A stretch of DNA of 64,000 nucleotides. Origin: Paenibacillus sp. Soil522 (GTDB lineage Bacteria > Bacillota > Bacilli > Paenibacillales > Paenibacillaceae). A model generated the notes under the pieces. That model was given only the letters and a program-made list of their open reading frames with translations, ran no database searches and was not told where the DNA came from. The translations under genes were made by a program, and so were the position numbers. This document shows, in pieces, positions 32,495 to 42,046 of this stretch. The stretch is from the NCBI RefSeq assembly GCF_001428245.1, contig NZ_LMRV01000030.1, forward strand, positions 23,417-87,416, read 5' to 3'. Position 1 is the first letter of the stretch. Every line of letters begins with the position of its first letter.

Positions 32495-34495
32495 TTAAGG
32501 GGCAATAATCTTTATTGATCTTTCGTTGTTATCAAATTGATCGGCAGCATTTTGAGCCCTAATAAGTAAATAATATGTTTTCCTCGATGTTAAACCTTCT
32601 ACTTGATCCTCGTAAGGGTAACGTTTGATTCGATCTCCTAAACCAGCATAGTTTGAGGGAAGACCCAAACGCAGTGGAATGATCTGTGTCCCTTGATTTT
32701 TCAAATCTTGTTTAAAATCAAAATCTTGACCTTCTTTTATATAAAGCGTGTAAGAAATTGGACGAGCCTGAGAATGCGCTACATCCCACTGGACAAAGAC
32801 ATTTTTTCCTCGGATATTTGTATTCTGAATTCCTTCCCTCGATTTAATATAAGGTTTTCCGAACGGAGGTGTCTCTGTACTTCCCCAAGTTGGCGGCTTT
32901 GATATACCATCTTGATGATCAATGGCATAAGTATCAATTGCAGCAACCTGAGCATTGGATATGTAATGAACCATTCCTAAATCATTAGCTTCTTGGACAT
33001 CAGTAGTTAGTATATTTGATGCTTCATTTTGTTCCCCATCCAGTGCTTTCTTCATCAAGTCACCGTTTGGTCCTTCCGCATAACCCAGACTAAGAACGCG
33101 AAATCCATCAACACGATCCGCTTCGGCTAATACCTTTTGTGCATAATTATACTTATTATCATTGAATGTAGCTTCGTTAAACCACTGAGTTGAACTGCTA
33201 TCCAGCCGGTAGCTTTCAAATAAAACAAAATCAACTAATCCCCGTAATGTGAACGCATAGGCTGGCAAATCAGGATTGTAGAAAAAGAGCCCACGATTTG
33301 CCAACAGAAACTGATTCGGATAAGCTTGTCGAATGTTCTCAATTAGTTGCTTCATCCCTGGCTCAACCCACTCAAATTGACCTTGATTAGAACTAGATGC
33401 ATTGGTAAAAGAGTTTGGTGCCGCAGTATCCAAGGTATCTAAAAACAACCCGTCACAGCCATACCCTTGGCTAGAATCACCCGACAAAAGTTCATTAATT
33501 CCCGATACCTTATCCGTTTGAAGTTTCATATCAAGTAACGCTTTAAACCATTCAGGATGACCCGGATTTACAAAAGCAGCCTTGAAATTTGTATTAAAAT
33601 CAGGGGTTCCTGCTTTCCCGATCGTACCGAAAGTCACGAAATTATCGTTCAGATAAAATGGAGCAAATCCTCCATTTGTCGGCTTACCTTTCAGATCGAG
33701 ATTTTTTGGAATGTCGCTACCTTTGGGGAATGGGGCCCCTACTCGAGGATCAGTGGATGGGCCGGATCCGTCAAGCACAAATCTCGGATCCTTTTTCATG
33801 TCTTCTACGCTCATACCCGCTGTCCGAAGATCTTCTCCTATCGAAACATAACCTAAGACGAGAACATCATCAGAAGCATCATGTGGATCCTTTCCTGCAC
33901 GAATCTCGGCTATTTGCTTAGGTAAAATGCCGCTACGTGTGTCTAAAATGACCAATTGATACTTCTGTCTTGCTTGATCGATTAATGAATCTGTCCATGT
34001 ACCATAGTAAATTAAATAATTTTGAATGTGGTTACGAATGGCTTCGCGCGGTTCAAAGTGTAATCGATTAAGATCAAAACTGGTTGTATGCCCGTCTTTA
34101 TCGGTGGTTGTTAATCGGAGCTCCACAGAACGGTCTGCCTTTATCGCATCTTTTTCCTTATTCCATGAAACCGTAAACTCACTTTCCCCTTCTTTGCTTT
34201 CAAAAGAGGAGTTTCCTTCTAATGTGGCTATATGATAATCGCTTTCACCTTCCGGTTTAATAAATAAATCCACTAAAATATTTGTTGCCTTGCTAGAGGT
34301 GTAAGTAAAGGTTAAAGAAATTTGAGAGGCATCAACACGGGTTGGAGGCCACAGCTCTAATTTTGCCTCCGTTGAACTCTCGCTAGTTACGTCGGTGGAT
34401 TGAGTTTGCTCACAACCATTAAGTACTATTAAAAAAACTACTATTACTGCAAATGTAATGAAAGAGCCCAAAATCTTTATCGACTTACTTCTCAT
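32495..34495 (-). CDS. GH114/TM1410-like glycosidase-fold lipoprotein
   Basis: 666 residues from MRSKSIKILGSF; the start at 34495 has GGAG eight bases upstream. Lipobox FLIVLNGC. After an Ig-like N-terminal part comes a TIM-barrel-like domain with NYLIYYGTWTDSLIDQARQK, LVLGYVSIGED, YGCDGLFLDTLDTA, FLLANRGLFFY and FVLFESYRLD. These are features of the TM1410/GH114 family (endo-alpha-1,4-polygalactosaminidase group), which cut galactosamine-rich exopolysaccharides. A fibronectin-like domain closes the protein. A cell-surface sugar hydrolase is likely; the substrate is inferred from the family only. Its base composition is more AT-rich than the core genes. Confidence 0.7.
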   Translation of the reverse strand: MRSKSIKILGSFITFAVIVVFLIVLNGCEQTQSTDVTSESSTEAKLELWPPTRVDASQISLTFTYTSSKATNILVDLFIKPEGESDYHIATLEGNSSFESKEGESEFTVSWNKEKDAIKADRSVELRLTTTDKDGHTTSFDLNRLHFEPREAIRNHIQNYLIYYGTWTDSLIDQARQKYQLVILDTRSGILPKQIAEIRAGKDPHDASDDVLVLGYVSIGEDLRTAGMSVEDMKKDPRFVLDGSGPSTDPRVGAPFPKGSDIPKNLDLKGKPTNGGFAPFYLNDNFVTFGTIGKAGTPDFNTNFKAAFVNPGHPEWFKALLDMKLQTDKVSGINELLSGDSSQGYGCDGLFLDTLDTAAPNSFTNASSSNQGQFEWVEPGMKQLIENIRQAYPNQFLLANRGLFFYNPDLPAYAFTLRGLVDFVLFESYRLDSSSTQWFNEATFNDNKYNYAQKVLAEADRVDGFRVLSLGYAEGPNGDLMKKALDGEQNEASNILTTDVQEANDLGMVHYISNAQVAAIDTYAIDHQDGISKPPTWGSTETPPFGKPYIKSREGIQNTNIRGKNVFVQWDVAHSQARPISYTLYIKEGQDFDFKQDLKNQGTQIIPLRLGLPSNYAGLGDRIKRYPYEDQVEGLTSRKTYYLLIRAQNAADQFDNNERSIKIIAP

Positions 34496-34639
34496 GCCCA
34501 TCACTCCGTTATTCTCAATATCTTTTCCATAATAATCCTAATTCATCTAACTATATCATAATCGACAGTATTCGACGAGTCTTCTAATTTTTTCACTCGT
34601 TAGAGGAAAATTAGATATATTTGAAGAAAGTGTACATGA

Positions 34640-34674
34640 AAAAGGAGCCTGCCATCAGTGGCAAAGCTCCTTTT
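34640..34674 (-). terminator. Terminator of glgCD
   Basis: AAAAGGAGC/GCTCCTTTT arms with an inner GCC/GGC pair and a T-rich exit on the minus strand, 39 bases after the glgD stop. Confidence 0.8.
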
Positions 34675-34712
34675 CGTTTGAAGTTTCATATCTCCGAGAA
34701 ATCTATCTATCT

Positions 34713-35825
34713 TTAAATAATGCTCTTCTTCGTGAAAACCGTCGGCGACATTTCCTCCCCTGCCAGCTTATTTCCGCGCGTGACATATACCTCTTTGTCG
34801 AGGATGACGTGATCCAGACTGGAGTCCTCTTCGATCACGCATTTCTGCATCAGAATGCTGTTCCTAACGACCGCCCCTTTCCCGATTCGGACTCCCCGGA
34901 ACAAAATGCTGTTTTCCACGGTCCCCTCAATGATACAGCCGTTAGCCACCTGCGAATTCGTTACGTTAGCACTGCTTGCATATCTGGTTGGCGGCTCGTC
35001 CTTGATTTTGGTGTAAATTAATCCAGGCTGGTAGAAGAGAGATTTCCATACATCGGGGTTTAATAGCTCTTTGCTGTATTTATAATAGTTTTGGACGGAA
35101 TTGATGATGGCCAAATATCCTTTGTATTCGTAGCCGTACACCTTCAAAACGTTCAGATTACGAATAATGACATGCCGCACCAGATCATAGTAATTTTGAT
35201 GCACGCTTTTTTTGACCAAATCAATGAGCAGTTCCTTCTTGATAATGATCATTCGCATGTACACCTTGTTGCTTTTTTTCGTCTGCTGATTCTCTTTCAT
35301 CCGTACGACCCGTCCATCCTCAGCAAAATCAAGCGTAATCAGGTTAGAGAAATCCTCGCTGTCATCGTCCATTTCCTTATAGATAACGGTGATATCAGCG
35401 TTCGTCCTTTGGTGGTTCTCTATCGCTTCGGTGTAGTTGATATTACAGATCATGTGGCTGCTTGAAACGACTACGAATTCTTCACTGCTGCGGTCAAAAT
35501 ATTCGAGAGAGCCGTAAAAATTTTGCAAATCGCCGTTAAAACCCGGGGCATGGCTATTGTTGGGAGGCAAAATGAACAGTCCCCGGTGTTTTCTATCCAA
35601 GTCCCATTCTTTTCCCGAGCCCAAATGATCTATGATGGAACGGTAACTGTTGTGGGCGAGTACCGCCACATTGTTAATCCCTGAATTCACCATATTGGAT
35701 AACACAAAGTCAATTAAGCGGTACCTGCCGCCGAAGGGAACCGTTGCAGTTGCCCGTGAATACGTCAGCTCATGCAAGAGCGGCTGGTTGATGCTAAGAT
35801 TGATGACACCTAACACATTATTCAT
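34713..35825 (-). CDS. glgD: GlgD subunit of glucose-1-phosphate adenylyltransferase
   Basis: 370 residues from MNNVLGVINLS, with GGAG upstream. It is a GlgC paralogue that lacks the catalytic GGxGxRL loop: the N-terminus reads NVLGVINLSINQPLLHELTY. It keeps VPFGGRYRLIDFVLSNMVNSGI and the left-handed helix C-terminus ANVTNSQVANGCIIEGTVENS in parts. GlgD boosts and regulates GlgC in Bacillota. It follows glgC by 11 bases. Confidence 0.92.
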   Translation of the reverse strand: MNNVLGVINLSINQPLLHELTYSRATATVPFGGRYRLIDFVLSNMVNSGINNVAVLAHNSYRSIIDHLGSGKEWDLDRKHRGLFILPPNNSHAPGFNGDLQNFYGSLEYFDRSSEEFVVVSSSHMICNINYTEAIENHQRTNADITVIYKEMDDDSEDFSNLITLDFAEDGRVVRMKENQQTKKSNKVYMRMIIIKKELLIDLVKKSVHQNYYDLVRHVIIRNLNVLKVYGYEYKGYLAIINSVQNYYKYSKELLNPDVWKSLFYQPGLIYTKIKDEPPTRYASSANVTNSQVANGCIIEGTVENSILFRGVRIGKGAVVRNSILMQKCVIEEDSSLDHVILDKEVYVTRGNKLAGEEMSPTVFTKKSII

Positions 35826-35836
35826 CGCAATCACTC

Positions 35837-36985
35837 CTATATCAATTGAGAAGAAATGACCATGTTCTCACCGATTAAAGTGATTTCCGCCGATTCATCC
35901 GGGCTTCCGACAGACGCTCCGTCTTGGATGACCGTACCCGAGCCGATTATCGCTTTATGGATCGTAACGTTCTCCCCGATTTGGGCGTATGGCATGATGA
36001 CCGAGTCTTTAATCACGCTGCCTTCACCGACATGAACACCGTAAAACAATACGGAATGGTCAACTTTCCCGAATACCATACATCCTTCATTCACTAGCGA
36101 ACCTGTAACTTTACCGGTAGAGGCGATATGATGCGGCGGCTTGTGTGGGTTTTTCGCGTAAACACGCCATTTGGGGTCATGAAGCGTAAAAGGCGGGTCT
36201 TCCAAAAGCAGGTCCATATGCGCTTCCCACAGGCTTTCGACGGTTCCGACATCTTTCCAGTACTCGTTAAAACGGTAGGCAAAAATCGGATTACCGCTCT
36301 CCAGCATCGATGGAATAATGTCTTTACCGAAGTCATTGCTGGATGCGGGATCTTGAGCATCGGCAATCAGGTTCCTTTTTAATACGCTCCAGTTAAAAAT
36401 GTAAACTCCCATAGAAGCAAGATTATTTTTCGGCTGCTTTGGTTTTTCTTCAAATTCAATTATCCGATCGTCATTGTCCACATCCATAATGCCGAATCGA
36501 TTGGCTTCTTGTATCGGCACTTCTATAACCGCGATGGTGGCGTCGGCCTTTGTTTCCTTATGCTGCTCCAGCATGAGGGCGTAATTCATTTTGTAAATAT
36601 GGTCGCCGGAAATAACCAACACATATTCGGGATCGTATTGCTCGAGATAATGAATATTCTGGTATATAGCATGTGCCGTTCCTTTATACCAACTGCCCCC
36701 TCTTTGTTCCATAAAAGGAGGCAGAACAGTGACCCCGCCGTTTTTACGGTCCAAATCCCATGAACTGCCGATTCCTATGTAGGAATTCAGTACCATCGGT
36801 TGGTACTGGGTCAGTACCCCAACCGTGTGAATACCTGAATTGCTGCAATTGCTCAAGGTAAAATCGATTATCCGGTATTTACCGCCGAAGGGCACAGCGG
36901 GCTTTGCCAGCTTTGTCGTCAGATGGCTTAGTCTTTTGCCTTCACCGCCTGCAAGCAGCATAGCTACACACTCTTGTTTCTGCAT
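35837..36985 (-). CDS. glgC: Glucose-1-phosphate adenylyltransferase GlgC
   Basis: Makes ADP-glucose for glycogen synthesis. 382 residues. The nucleotide loop is [14 protein letters not shown], a variant of GGGxGTRL. Others: [42 protein letters not shown] and FEEKPKQP (sugar-binding), then the beta-helix end. It forms a heterotetramer with GlgD. No glgA, glgB or glgP gene is adjacent. A sigma-A promoter with a downstream cre site precedes it. Confidence 0.93.
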   Translation of the reverse strand: MQKQECVAMLLAGGEGKRLSHLTTKLAKPAVPFGGKYRIIDFTLSNCSNSGIHTVGVLTQYQPMVLNSYIGIGSSWDLDRKNGGVTVLPPFMEQRGGSWYKGTAHAIYQNIHYLEQYDPEYVLVISGDHIYKMNYALMLEQHKETKADATIAVIEVPIQEANRFGIMDVDNDDRIIEFEEKPKQPKNNLASMGVYIFNWSVLKRNLIADAQDPASSNDFGKDIIPSMLESGNPIFAYRFNEYWKDVGTVESLWEAHMDLLLEDPPFTLHDPKWRVYAKNPHKPPHHIASTGKVTGSLVNEGCMVFGKVDHSVLFYGVHVGEGSVIKDSVIMPYAQIGENVTIHKAIIGSGTVIQDGASVGSPDESAEITLIGENMVISSQLI

Positions 36986-37087
36986 TCGGATCTCTCCCCT
37001 CTGTGAGAAATTTCTGCCATTTACTCGAAATAGATAGAATTTTCAGATAATTTAAGACATTCAACTCCCTTCTTCAAGATTTGGTAA

Positions 37088-37144
37088 TGAAAGCGTATAC
37101 ATTGTTGTAGAAATTATAATACCTTGTTGGTGGCGGGAAGTCAA
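37088..37144 (-). promoter_or_regulatory. glgCD promoter with downstream cre site
   Basis: Minus strand TTGACT (37139-37144), 17-base spacer, TATTAT (37116-37121). The site TGAAAGCGTATACA (37088-37101), a good CcpA-box match, lies about 10-20 bases past the expected start, where CcpA would act as a roadblock. Confidence 0.7.
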
Positions 37145-37197
37145 TAATCGTTGATGAATATTGAAAATCTCTAGGCCGAAGGTATGATCAGAAATGG

Positions 37198-37256
37198 AAT
37201 GGTGACCCGAATGATAGACACCTTAAAATAAAGTGTCAACCGTTCAGGTCACCATT
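37198..37256 (-). terminator. Hairpin ending the sugar ABC locus
   Basis: AATGGTGACC/GGTCACCATT outer arms and an inner GACAC/GTGTC pair, just past the permease stop. T run is weak, so the terminator call is tentative. Confidence 0.5.
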
Positions 37257-37262
37257 TACCGC

Positions 37263-38104
37263 TTATTCCTTAACCGCACCCATTGTCATTCCGCTTACTA
37301 TATACTTTTGGATCATGATCGAGAAGATTAATACCGGAAGACTGAAGCAAACTGCGGCAGCCGTCATCGGCCCTAAATCAAGGTTATACGCCCCTAAAAA
37401 TTCAGAAAGCCTGCAGGCATCGTTTTCGCGTTTGTGCTGGTCATCATCAATCCCATCAGAAAATCGTTCCATGACAGCATATAGCTGAAGATTGCGGTCG
37501 TTGCCAAGCCGGGAAGCGAGATCGGGAGGATGATTTTCAAAAAAGCGCCCAGCCTGCTGCATCCGTCCACGCGGGCAGATTCATCCAGCTCCTTAGGCAA
37601 TCCGTCGAAAAATCCGATCATCATCCAAATAACGAATGGAATATTAATGCTCGTATAAATGAGAACCAATGCCAATTTCGTATCGTATAAGCCTAATTTA
37701 TTGATGATTCCATACATCGGAACAGCTACGCTGATCAAAGGCACCATACGCACGGTGAGCGTCAGCAGCAGAAACATATTGCCTAGCTTGGAAGAAAACC
37801 GGGAAAGGCCATATGCGGCAAGCGATCCGAGAAATACGCTTACCAATGTGCTGGCGATCGCGGTAAAAAAACTGTTACCGAAGTACTTGACCATCGGAAG
37901 CACATCGAACATCGTCCGAAAGCTTTCTACAGTAAACACCGTCGGGAACAAGGTCGGCGTAGTGGATACCACTTCCGTACCGGGCTTTAGAGATGTCATA
38001 ACAAGGTATATGTAAGGGAATAAGAAGGCAAGTACAAACAATCCCGTTAACAGAAGGATCAGCATGGAGCTTACCGTTCGTTTTTGCTTCATCAACACAG
38101 TCAT
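37263..38104 (-). pseudogene. Frameshifted MalG-type sugar ABC permease
   Basis: Carbohydrate ABC permease of the MalG class, six membrane helices, start at 38104 with GGGGG upstream. The EAA loop reads ELDESARVDGCSRLGAFLKIILP. The frame is intact to FSYMLSWNDFLMGLMM and then ends early (AGFLNF-stop at 37394), whereas the other frame continues with SEFLGAYNLDLGPMTAAAV and the normal end IVSGMTMGAVKE at 37263. One base is missing near 37409-37413, within the Pro-Ala-Gly-Leu-Ser segment. Either the gene is inactivated or the sequence has an error here; neighbouring damage favours decay. Confidence 0.85.
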
Positions 38105-38123
38105 TATCGATAACCCCCTTGTG

Positions 38124-39002
38124 TCATACTGCTTTCTTGTTCGGATTCCATAACCGCAGCATGAAAACCCCACAAATCGATATTAAGATGATCATAAATA
38201 AAATAGAAAGCGCACTGGCATATCCTGCCTGATTATAGCGAGCCATCGTGTTGTAAATCATCGTGCTGAGAAGCGAAGAGGCGAAGTTCGGACCGCCTTG
38301 CGTCAGCACCCAAATAATATCAAAGGAACGGGCGGCGTCTATCATACGAATAAGGACGGCTACGACGATTACAGGCTTGAGGCTCGGCAATGTAATGTAC
38401 CAGAAGCGCTGCATTCTGCTTGCTCCGTCGATATTCGCTGCTTCGTACAGGCTTACGGATATTCCTTGTATGCCTGCAAGCAGAACCAGCATCATGAACG
38501 GTGTTGTGAGCCAGATATCCGCGATCATACACGAAAGCAGCGCATATCTTTCGTCCGACAGCCACAGAATGCTCTGCGGGCTATCGATGAGACCCAGCTT
38601 GAAGAGAAAGGAGTTCAGAATACCGAATTGATCGTTAAGCATGAACTTCCAGATCAAACCGGCAACGAGCGGCGCAATCATAAGCGGGCTTAGAAACAAT
38701 GTGCGCGCGATATTGCTGCCTTTGAATCCCGTACTTAACAGCAGCGCTAAAATCAAACCGATGATAAGCTCGATGGATACCGCTCCAATAACAAAAATGA
38801 CCGTGTTGTACAACGACTTATAAAACCGCTCTGAGGTTAAAGCGTTTATATAGTTGTCCGCACCGACAAACTCCGTCCCTGTTTTGGAATCAAACAAGCT
38901 GTCTCTTACGAGCAGAAACATCGGATAAACGAAAAACAATATCATGAACCCGGCAGCTGGAGAAAAGAAAAGCAGCGCTGTTCGACGATCACTCTTGGTC
39001 AT
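38124..39002 (-). CDS. MalF-type sugar ABC transporter permease
   Basis: 292 residues with six membrane helices, AGAGGATG ribosome site. EAA loop ISVSLYEAANIDGASRMQRFWYITLPSLKP, quoted in parts EAANIDGASRMQRFWYITLP. It pairs with the frameshifted MalG-type permease 19 bases downstream. The ATPase is not encoded here, as is usual for the CUT1 class, which share an MsmX-like ATPase. Confidence 0.88.
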   Translation of the reverse strand: MTKSDRRTALLFFSPAAGFMILFFVYPMFLLVRDSLFDSKTGTEFVGADNYINALTSERFYKSLYNTVIFVIGAVSIELIIGLILALLLSTGFKGSNIARTLFLSPLMIAPLVAGLIWKFMLNDQFGILNSFLFKLGLIDSPQSILWLSDERYALLSCMIADIWLTTPFMMLVLLAGIQGISVSLYEAANIDGASRMQRFWYITLPSLKPVIVVAVLIRMIDAARSFDIIWVLTQGGPNFASSLLSTMIYNTMARYNQAGYASALSILFMIILISICGVFMLRLWNPNKKAV

Positions 39003-39075
39003 GGTGTCACATCCTCTTCATATCGATGGAAGAAGCGGAGGTTAGGCAAGCCTATCCTCCGCTTCTCCTATTCAT

Positions 39076-40458
39076 TTATTGGCCTTGAATTTCGTTAATG
39101 ATACCGGCCGCTTCGTCCAATGCCTCTTGAGGCGACTTTTTGCCTGACAATGCTGCTTGTACGGCTGGAATAAGGGCTTCGCTCTCGATCTCGTTCCAGT
39201 ACTCAAGAACAGGACGGTTTTTCGTTTGCGGAGCTGACAACGTTGTGCCAAGGGAAATCAGATGAGTGTATTCCGGTTTCTGACCGCTGGTCTCAAGAAT
39301 GGATTTGCGGGCAGCGACACCGATTGCGGCCAAATACTGATCATTACGCTCATACAGGAATTGGATGTACTGCTTTGCGATATCCTGCTTCTTGGAAGAG
39401 GCAGGGATGACTTGATACCAAGGACCCGGTACGACGCCGACGCCTTTTTCTCCGCCGATCATAGGAGCCGTTCCTACTTTGCCGGCTACTTTGGATCTGG
39501 CTGGATCATTAGATGGGACGAAGAAATGCCCCCACTCGAGCATCATCGCCATTTTACCGTTCCAGAACAACTCGGCAATTTCGTCGGAAGCCATATTCAA
39601 AGCGCCTTCAGGGGCAGATTTGTCTTCTCTGAGCACTTTGGTCAGAAATTCCAATGCGTCTACATAAGGCTTCGTATTTACATTCGCTTTGCCGTCTTCA
39701 CCGACAACGAGGCGGTCTGCTCCGGCTTGCAAAGCGTGATCCAGCCAGCTTGCAACGGAGTCACCGTTGTTTTTGCCGAGTACGCCTGTGCCGTACATAT
39801 CCATTGTACCGTCGTTGTTCGTATCGCGTGTGAAAAATTTAGCAACGTCACGGTACTCCTGCCAAGTTGCGGGCGGTTTCAACTCATAGCCGTATTCTTT
39901 CTGAAATGCTTCTTTTTCCTTCGCATCCTCAAAAAGGTCTTTACGGTACAGCATCGTCTTCGAGTTGGTCCAAACCGGCATACCGAGCAGCTTGCCGTCA
40001 ACGTTAGCTCCATCGATCAAGTTAGGGTACAAATCGCTTTTTACCTCATCCGTAAACAGCTCATCCATCGGAGCCAAACCGGATGCCAGCGCTGGGAACC
40101 ATAGGATGTCGATAACCGCTGCGTCGTAGGAACCGGCTTTTGCCTTCAGTTCCGCGTTCAGCTTGTCATAAACGCCTATATAAGGAACGGCTTCTATCTT
40201 GACTTCATAACCGGTTTGCGTTTTAAATTGTTCGGCTGTTGCTTCGGCTACTTTGAAAGCGGGACTTCCGCCTTCCACGAGTACGGTAATAGATCCGCCT
40301 TTTTCTTCATTTCCTCTAGTACCCGTATTGCCGGTGTTTTCTGTACCTTCACCCGTATTGTTGGCGCTCTGATTATTACTGCTGCATCCCGCTAAAATAG
40401 ATGATAATACCAACATGACAGCCATTGCAGCTAACCCGATTTTTTTCCGATAAGACAT
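39076..40458 (-). CDS. Extracellular sugar-binding lipoprotein (CUT1 family)
   Basis: 460 residues. Lipobox SILAGCSS after a signal peptide. After a Gly/Asn/Thr linker the family-1 solute-binding fold is clear: SITVLVEGGSPAFKVAEATA, YDAAVIDILWFPALA, and the hinge region FWNGKMAMMLEWGHFF. First gene of the ABC unit, followed by MalF and MalG types. Its sugar is unknown. The downstream permease is broken, so uptake by this system may be lost. Confidence 0.88.
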   Translation of the reverse strand: MSYRKKIGLAAMAVMLVLSSILAGCSSNNQSANNTGEGTENTGNTGTRGNEEKGGSITVLVEGGSPAFKVAEATAEQFKTQTGYEVKIEAVPYIGVYDKLNAELKAKAGSYDAAVIDILWFPALASGLAPMDELFTDEVKSDLYPNLIDGANVDGKLLGMPVWTNSKTMLYRKDLFEDAKEKEAFQKEYGYELKPPATWQEYRDVAKFFTRDTNNDGTMDMYGTGVLGKNNGDSVASWLDHALQAGADRLVVGEDGKANVNTKPYVDALEFLTKVLREDKSAPEGALNMASDEIAELFWNGKMAMMLEWGHFFVPSNDPARSKVAGKVGTAPMIGGEKGVGVVPGPWYQVIPASSKKQDIAKQYIQFLYERNDQYLAAIGVAARKSILETSGQKPEYTHLISLGTTLSAPQTKNRPVLEYWNEIESEALIPAVQAALSGKKSPQEALDEAAGIINEIQGQ

Positions 40459-40482
40459 AACCGTTCCCCCCAGGTTTTTATT

Positions 40483-41226
40483 TTATCGATCCCACAGACC
40501 ATGCTCCGGCCATCTGCGCGGCAATCTTTGCTCTACAGGAACGCAGCCAACGTAATGCCCTTTTCCTTCTGCGTCTAAAATGACATAGTTGTCATCACCG
40601 GTTAAATTGATACCCGGAAGATCCCACGGCGCCGGATTGACGAGATCGGAGTCATGAACGACTTTTTCACAAGGATTCTCCTGATTGTACTGCGCGTGGA
40701 AACGGCCTACATCATCTGTCAACGGCTCGTCAGTCAGCTCATAGTCGATATAGTAGAATAGATTTTCAATTGCGGATTCGCTTTCATTAATGATTTTGAT
40801 AACTGCCCCGCTTCCGAAAGGCATCGGGAAGTAGCTGTTCATTGCGGCGGCAAAAGGTCCTTTAGGTCCGCGCTTCTCTCCGAACACCATGCTCAGCGGC
40901 AGGGATACGAAATGTTTGCAGGTCGCGTGCCCGATTCCGAAAAAATCGCCGAGAGGCGCTCTAACGCTCGGATTATCTTCGCCGTCCCAGTACATTTCGA
41001 TAATGACTTTACGCAATTACTTCGGCGCGTAGCAGCGGATTGTAAGCCAGATGTGCTTAATGCTTCCGGAACCTTTAATATCGGCAACGACAAAGGTTTC
41101 ACGGGATGGGACGACTTTGAAATCCCGGTTGCCGCCTGTCTTGTCATAACTGGATTCACGAAGACTGCGTGCGTTCTTAATCATCGGCAGTTCGCCCAGC
41201 GGACTGTTCGGCTGCCATACGTTCAT
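40483..41226 (-). pseudogene. DUF2961 family gene with in-frame nonsense codon and missing C-terminus
   Basis: Reads MNVWQPNSPLGELPMIKNAR up to TIRCYAPK, then TAA at 41017-41019, and continues in the same frame as LRKVIIEMYWDGEDNPSVRA, FPMPFGSGAVIKI, FYYIDYELTDEPL and DAEGKGHYVGC. These elements are typical of DUF2961, whose members are about 350-400 residues long and linked to glycan breakdown. A Tyr codon in the usual CYxPKYLRKV context has become TAA. The end (VPVEQRLPRRWPEHGLWDR) is not family-like, so the last part of the gene is lost as well. GGGAGG precedes the ATG. Confidence 0.8.
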
Positions 41227-41286
41227 TGTTTTTCCTCCCGTTGATGGTTTTTATTGCGATTGCATTGCTCAATCTTATTTAGTATT

Positions 41287-41300
41287 TGGAAGCGCTCTCT
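41287..41300. promoter_or_regulatory. Possible cre site upstream of the sugar locus
   Basis: TGGAAGCGCTCTCT, partial match to a CcpA box, between the divergent DUF2961 and AraC relics. Confidence 0.35.
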
Positions 41301-41408
41301 TTTGCTTTCCATGTGTTTATTGTATAGTAAGAATGAATAGATGTCGTTGGCAAAGATTTTTTAATTGTTGTCATATACTGCTTTTATTTTTCCGCGGAGG
41401 CGATTAGG

Positions 41409-41892
41409 ATGTTGATAGAGCAGCTTTCCCCTTATATACGAGTTGCTATGGACAGCAAAGTAAACTTTCCATGTCATCTGAAAGAAAGGCGAAATGAATG
41501 TCAAAGGCATGTTCATCCAGCTGTTCATTCATTTGCTAAGGGAGAATTACTGGATTCAGAACCCCCGCCTGCTTACGAACATGGATGAATTGGTCAAGCT
41601 CCGCAATTATTTAAAGCATCATGTCGATCAGAAAGTATCGCTGGATGAACTCGTTCGTGTGTCGGGAATCAGTAAATTCTATTTAATCCATTTGTTCAAA
41701 AAAACATTCGGCATGAGTCCCATCCAATACCATCAGCTGCTTCGAATCGAGAAGGCCAAGGAGATGGTCCAGTTCACTTTAGAGCCATTAAACGTGATCG
41801 CAGAGAAATTTGGATACCCTGATATCCATACTTTTAGTAAAGCGTTTAAGAAGATGGACGGGGTAAGCCCTTCCTTTTATCGGAAAACATAA
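41409..41892 (+). pseudogene. AraC-family regulator with most of the sensor domain deleted
   Basis: An ATG at 41409 (GGAGGCGATTAGG upstream) opens MLIEQLSPYIRVAMDSKVNF PCHLKER-like sequence, the usual start of AraC sensors next to sugar ABC loci. This frame is lost after about 30 codons, and the rest (from 41494) resumes in another frame with NMDELVKLRNYLKHHVDQKV, VSGISKFYLIHLFKKTFGMS and IAEKFGYPDIHTFSKAFKKM, the two HTH motifs of the AraC DNA-binding domain. About 100 residues of sensor are missing. A shortened product of 132 residues from 41494 could still bind DNA. Confidence 0.75.
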
Positions 41893-41895
41893 AAT

Positions 41896-41930
41896 AAAGA
41901 GGGAGAGTTCAACATGAACTCTCCCTCTTT
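41896..41930 (+). terminator. Terminator behind the AraC relic
   Basis: Perfect 15-base arms AAAGAGGGAGAGTTC/GAACTCTCCCTCTTT with T run. Confidence 0.9.
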
Positions 41931-42046
41931 TATTTCAGGTAAGGGCGCTGCGATGATCCGGCTGCGGATTCAAATGATGATGCGAGCCGCGGCATGCGCA
42001 TAATTGGATGCCGCGTCATGCTCCCGATGCTTCGTTCGTCATCTCT

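Noticed and set aside
37263..37562. Separate 99-residue gene at the end of the sugar ABC locus
   Set aside because: Only its last about 45 residues are meaningful; they continue the MalG-type permease in a shifted frame, so it was merged into the pseudogene.
41976..42005. Inverted repeat GCGGCAT/ATGCCGC after the beta-helix gene
   Set aside because: No T run on the minus strand, so it could not be supported as a terminator.
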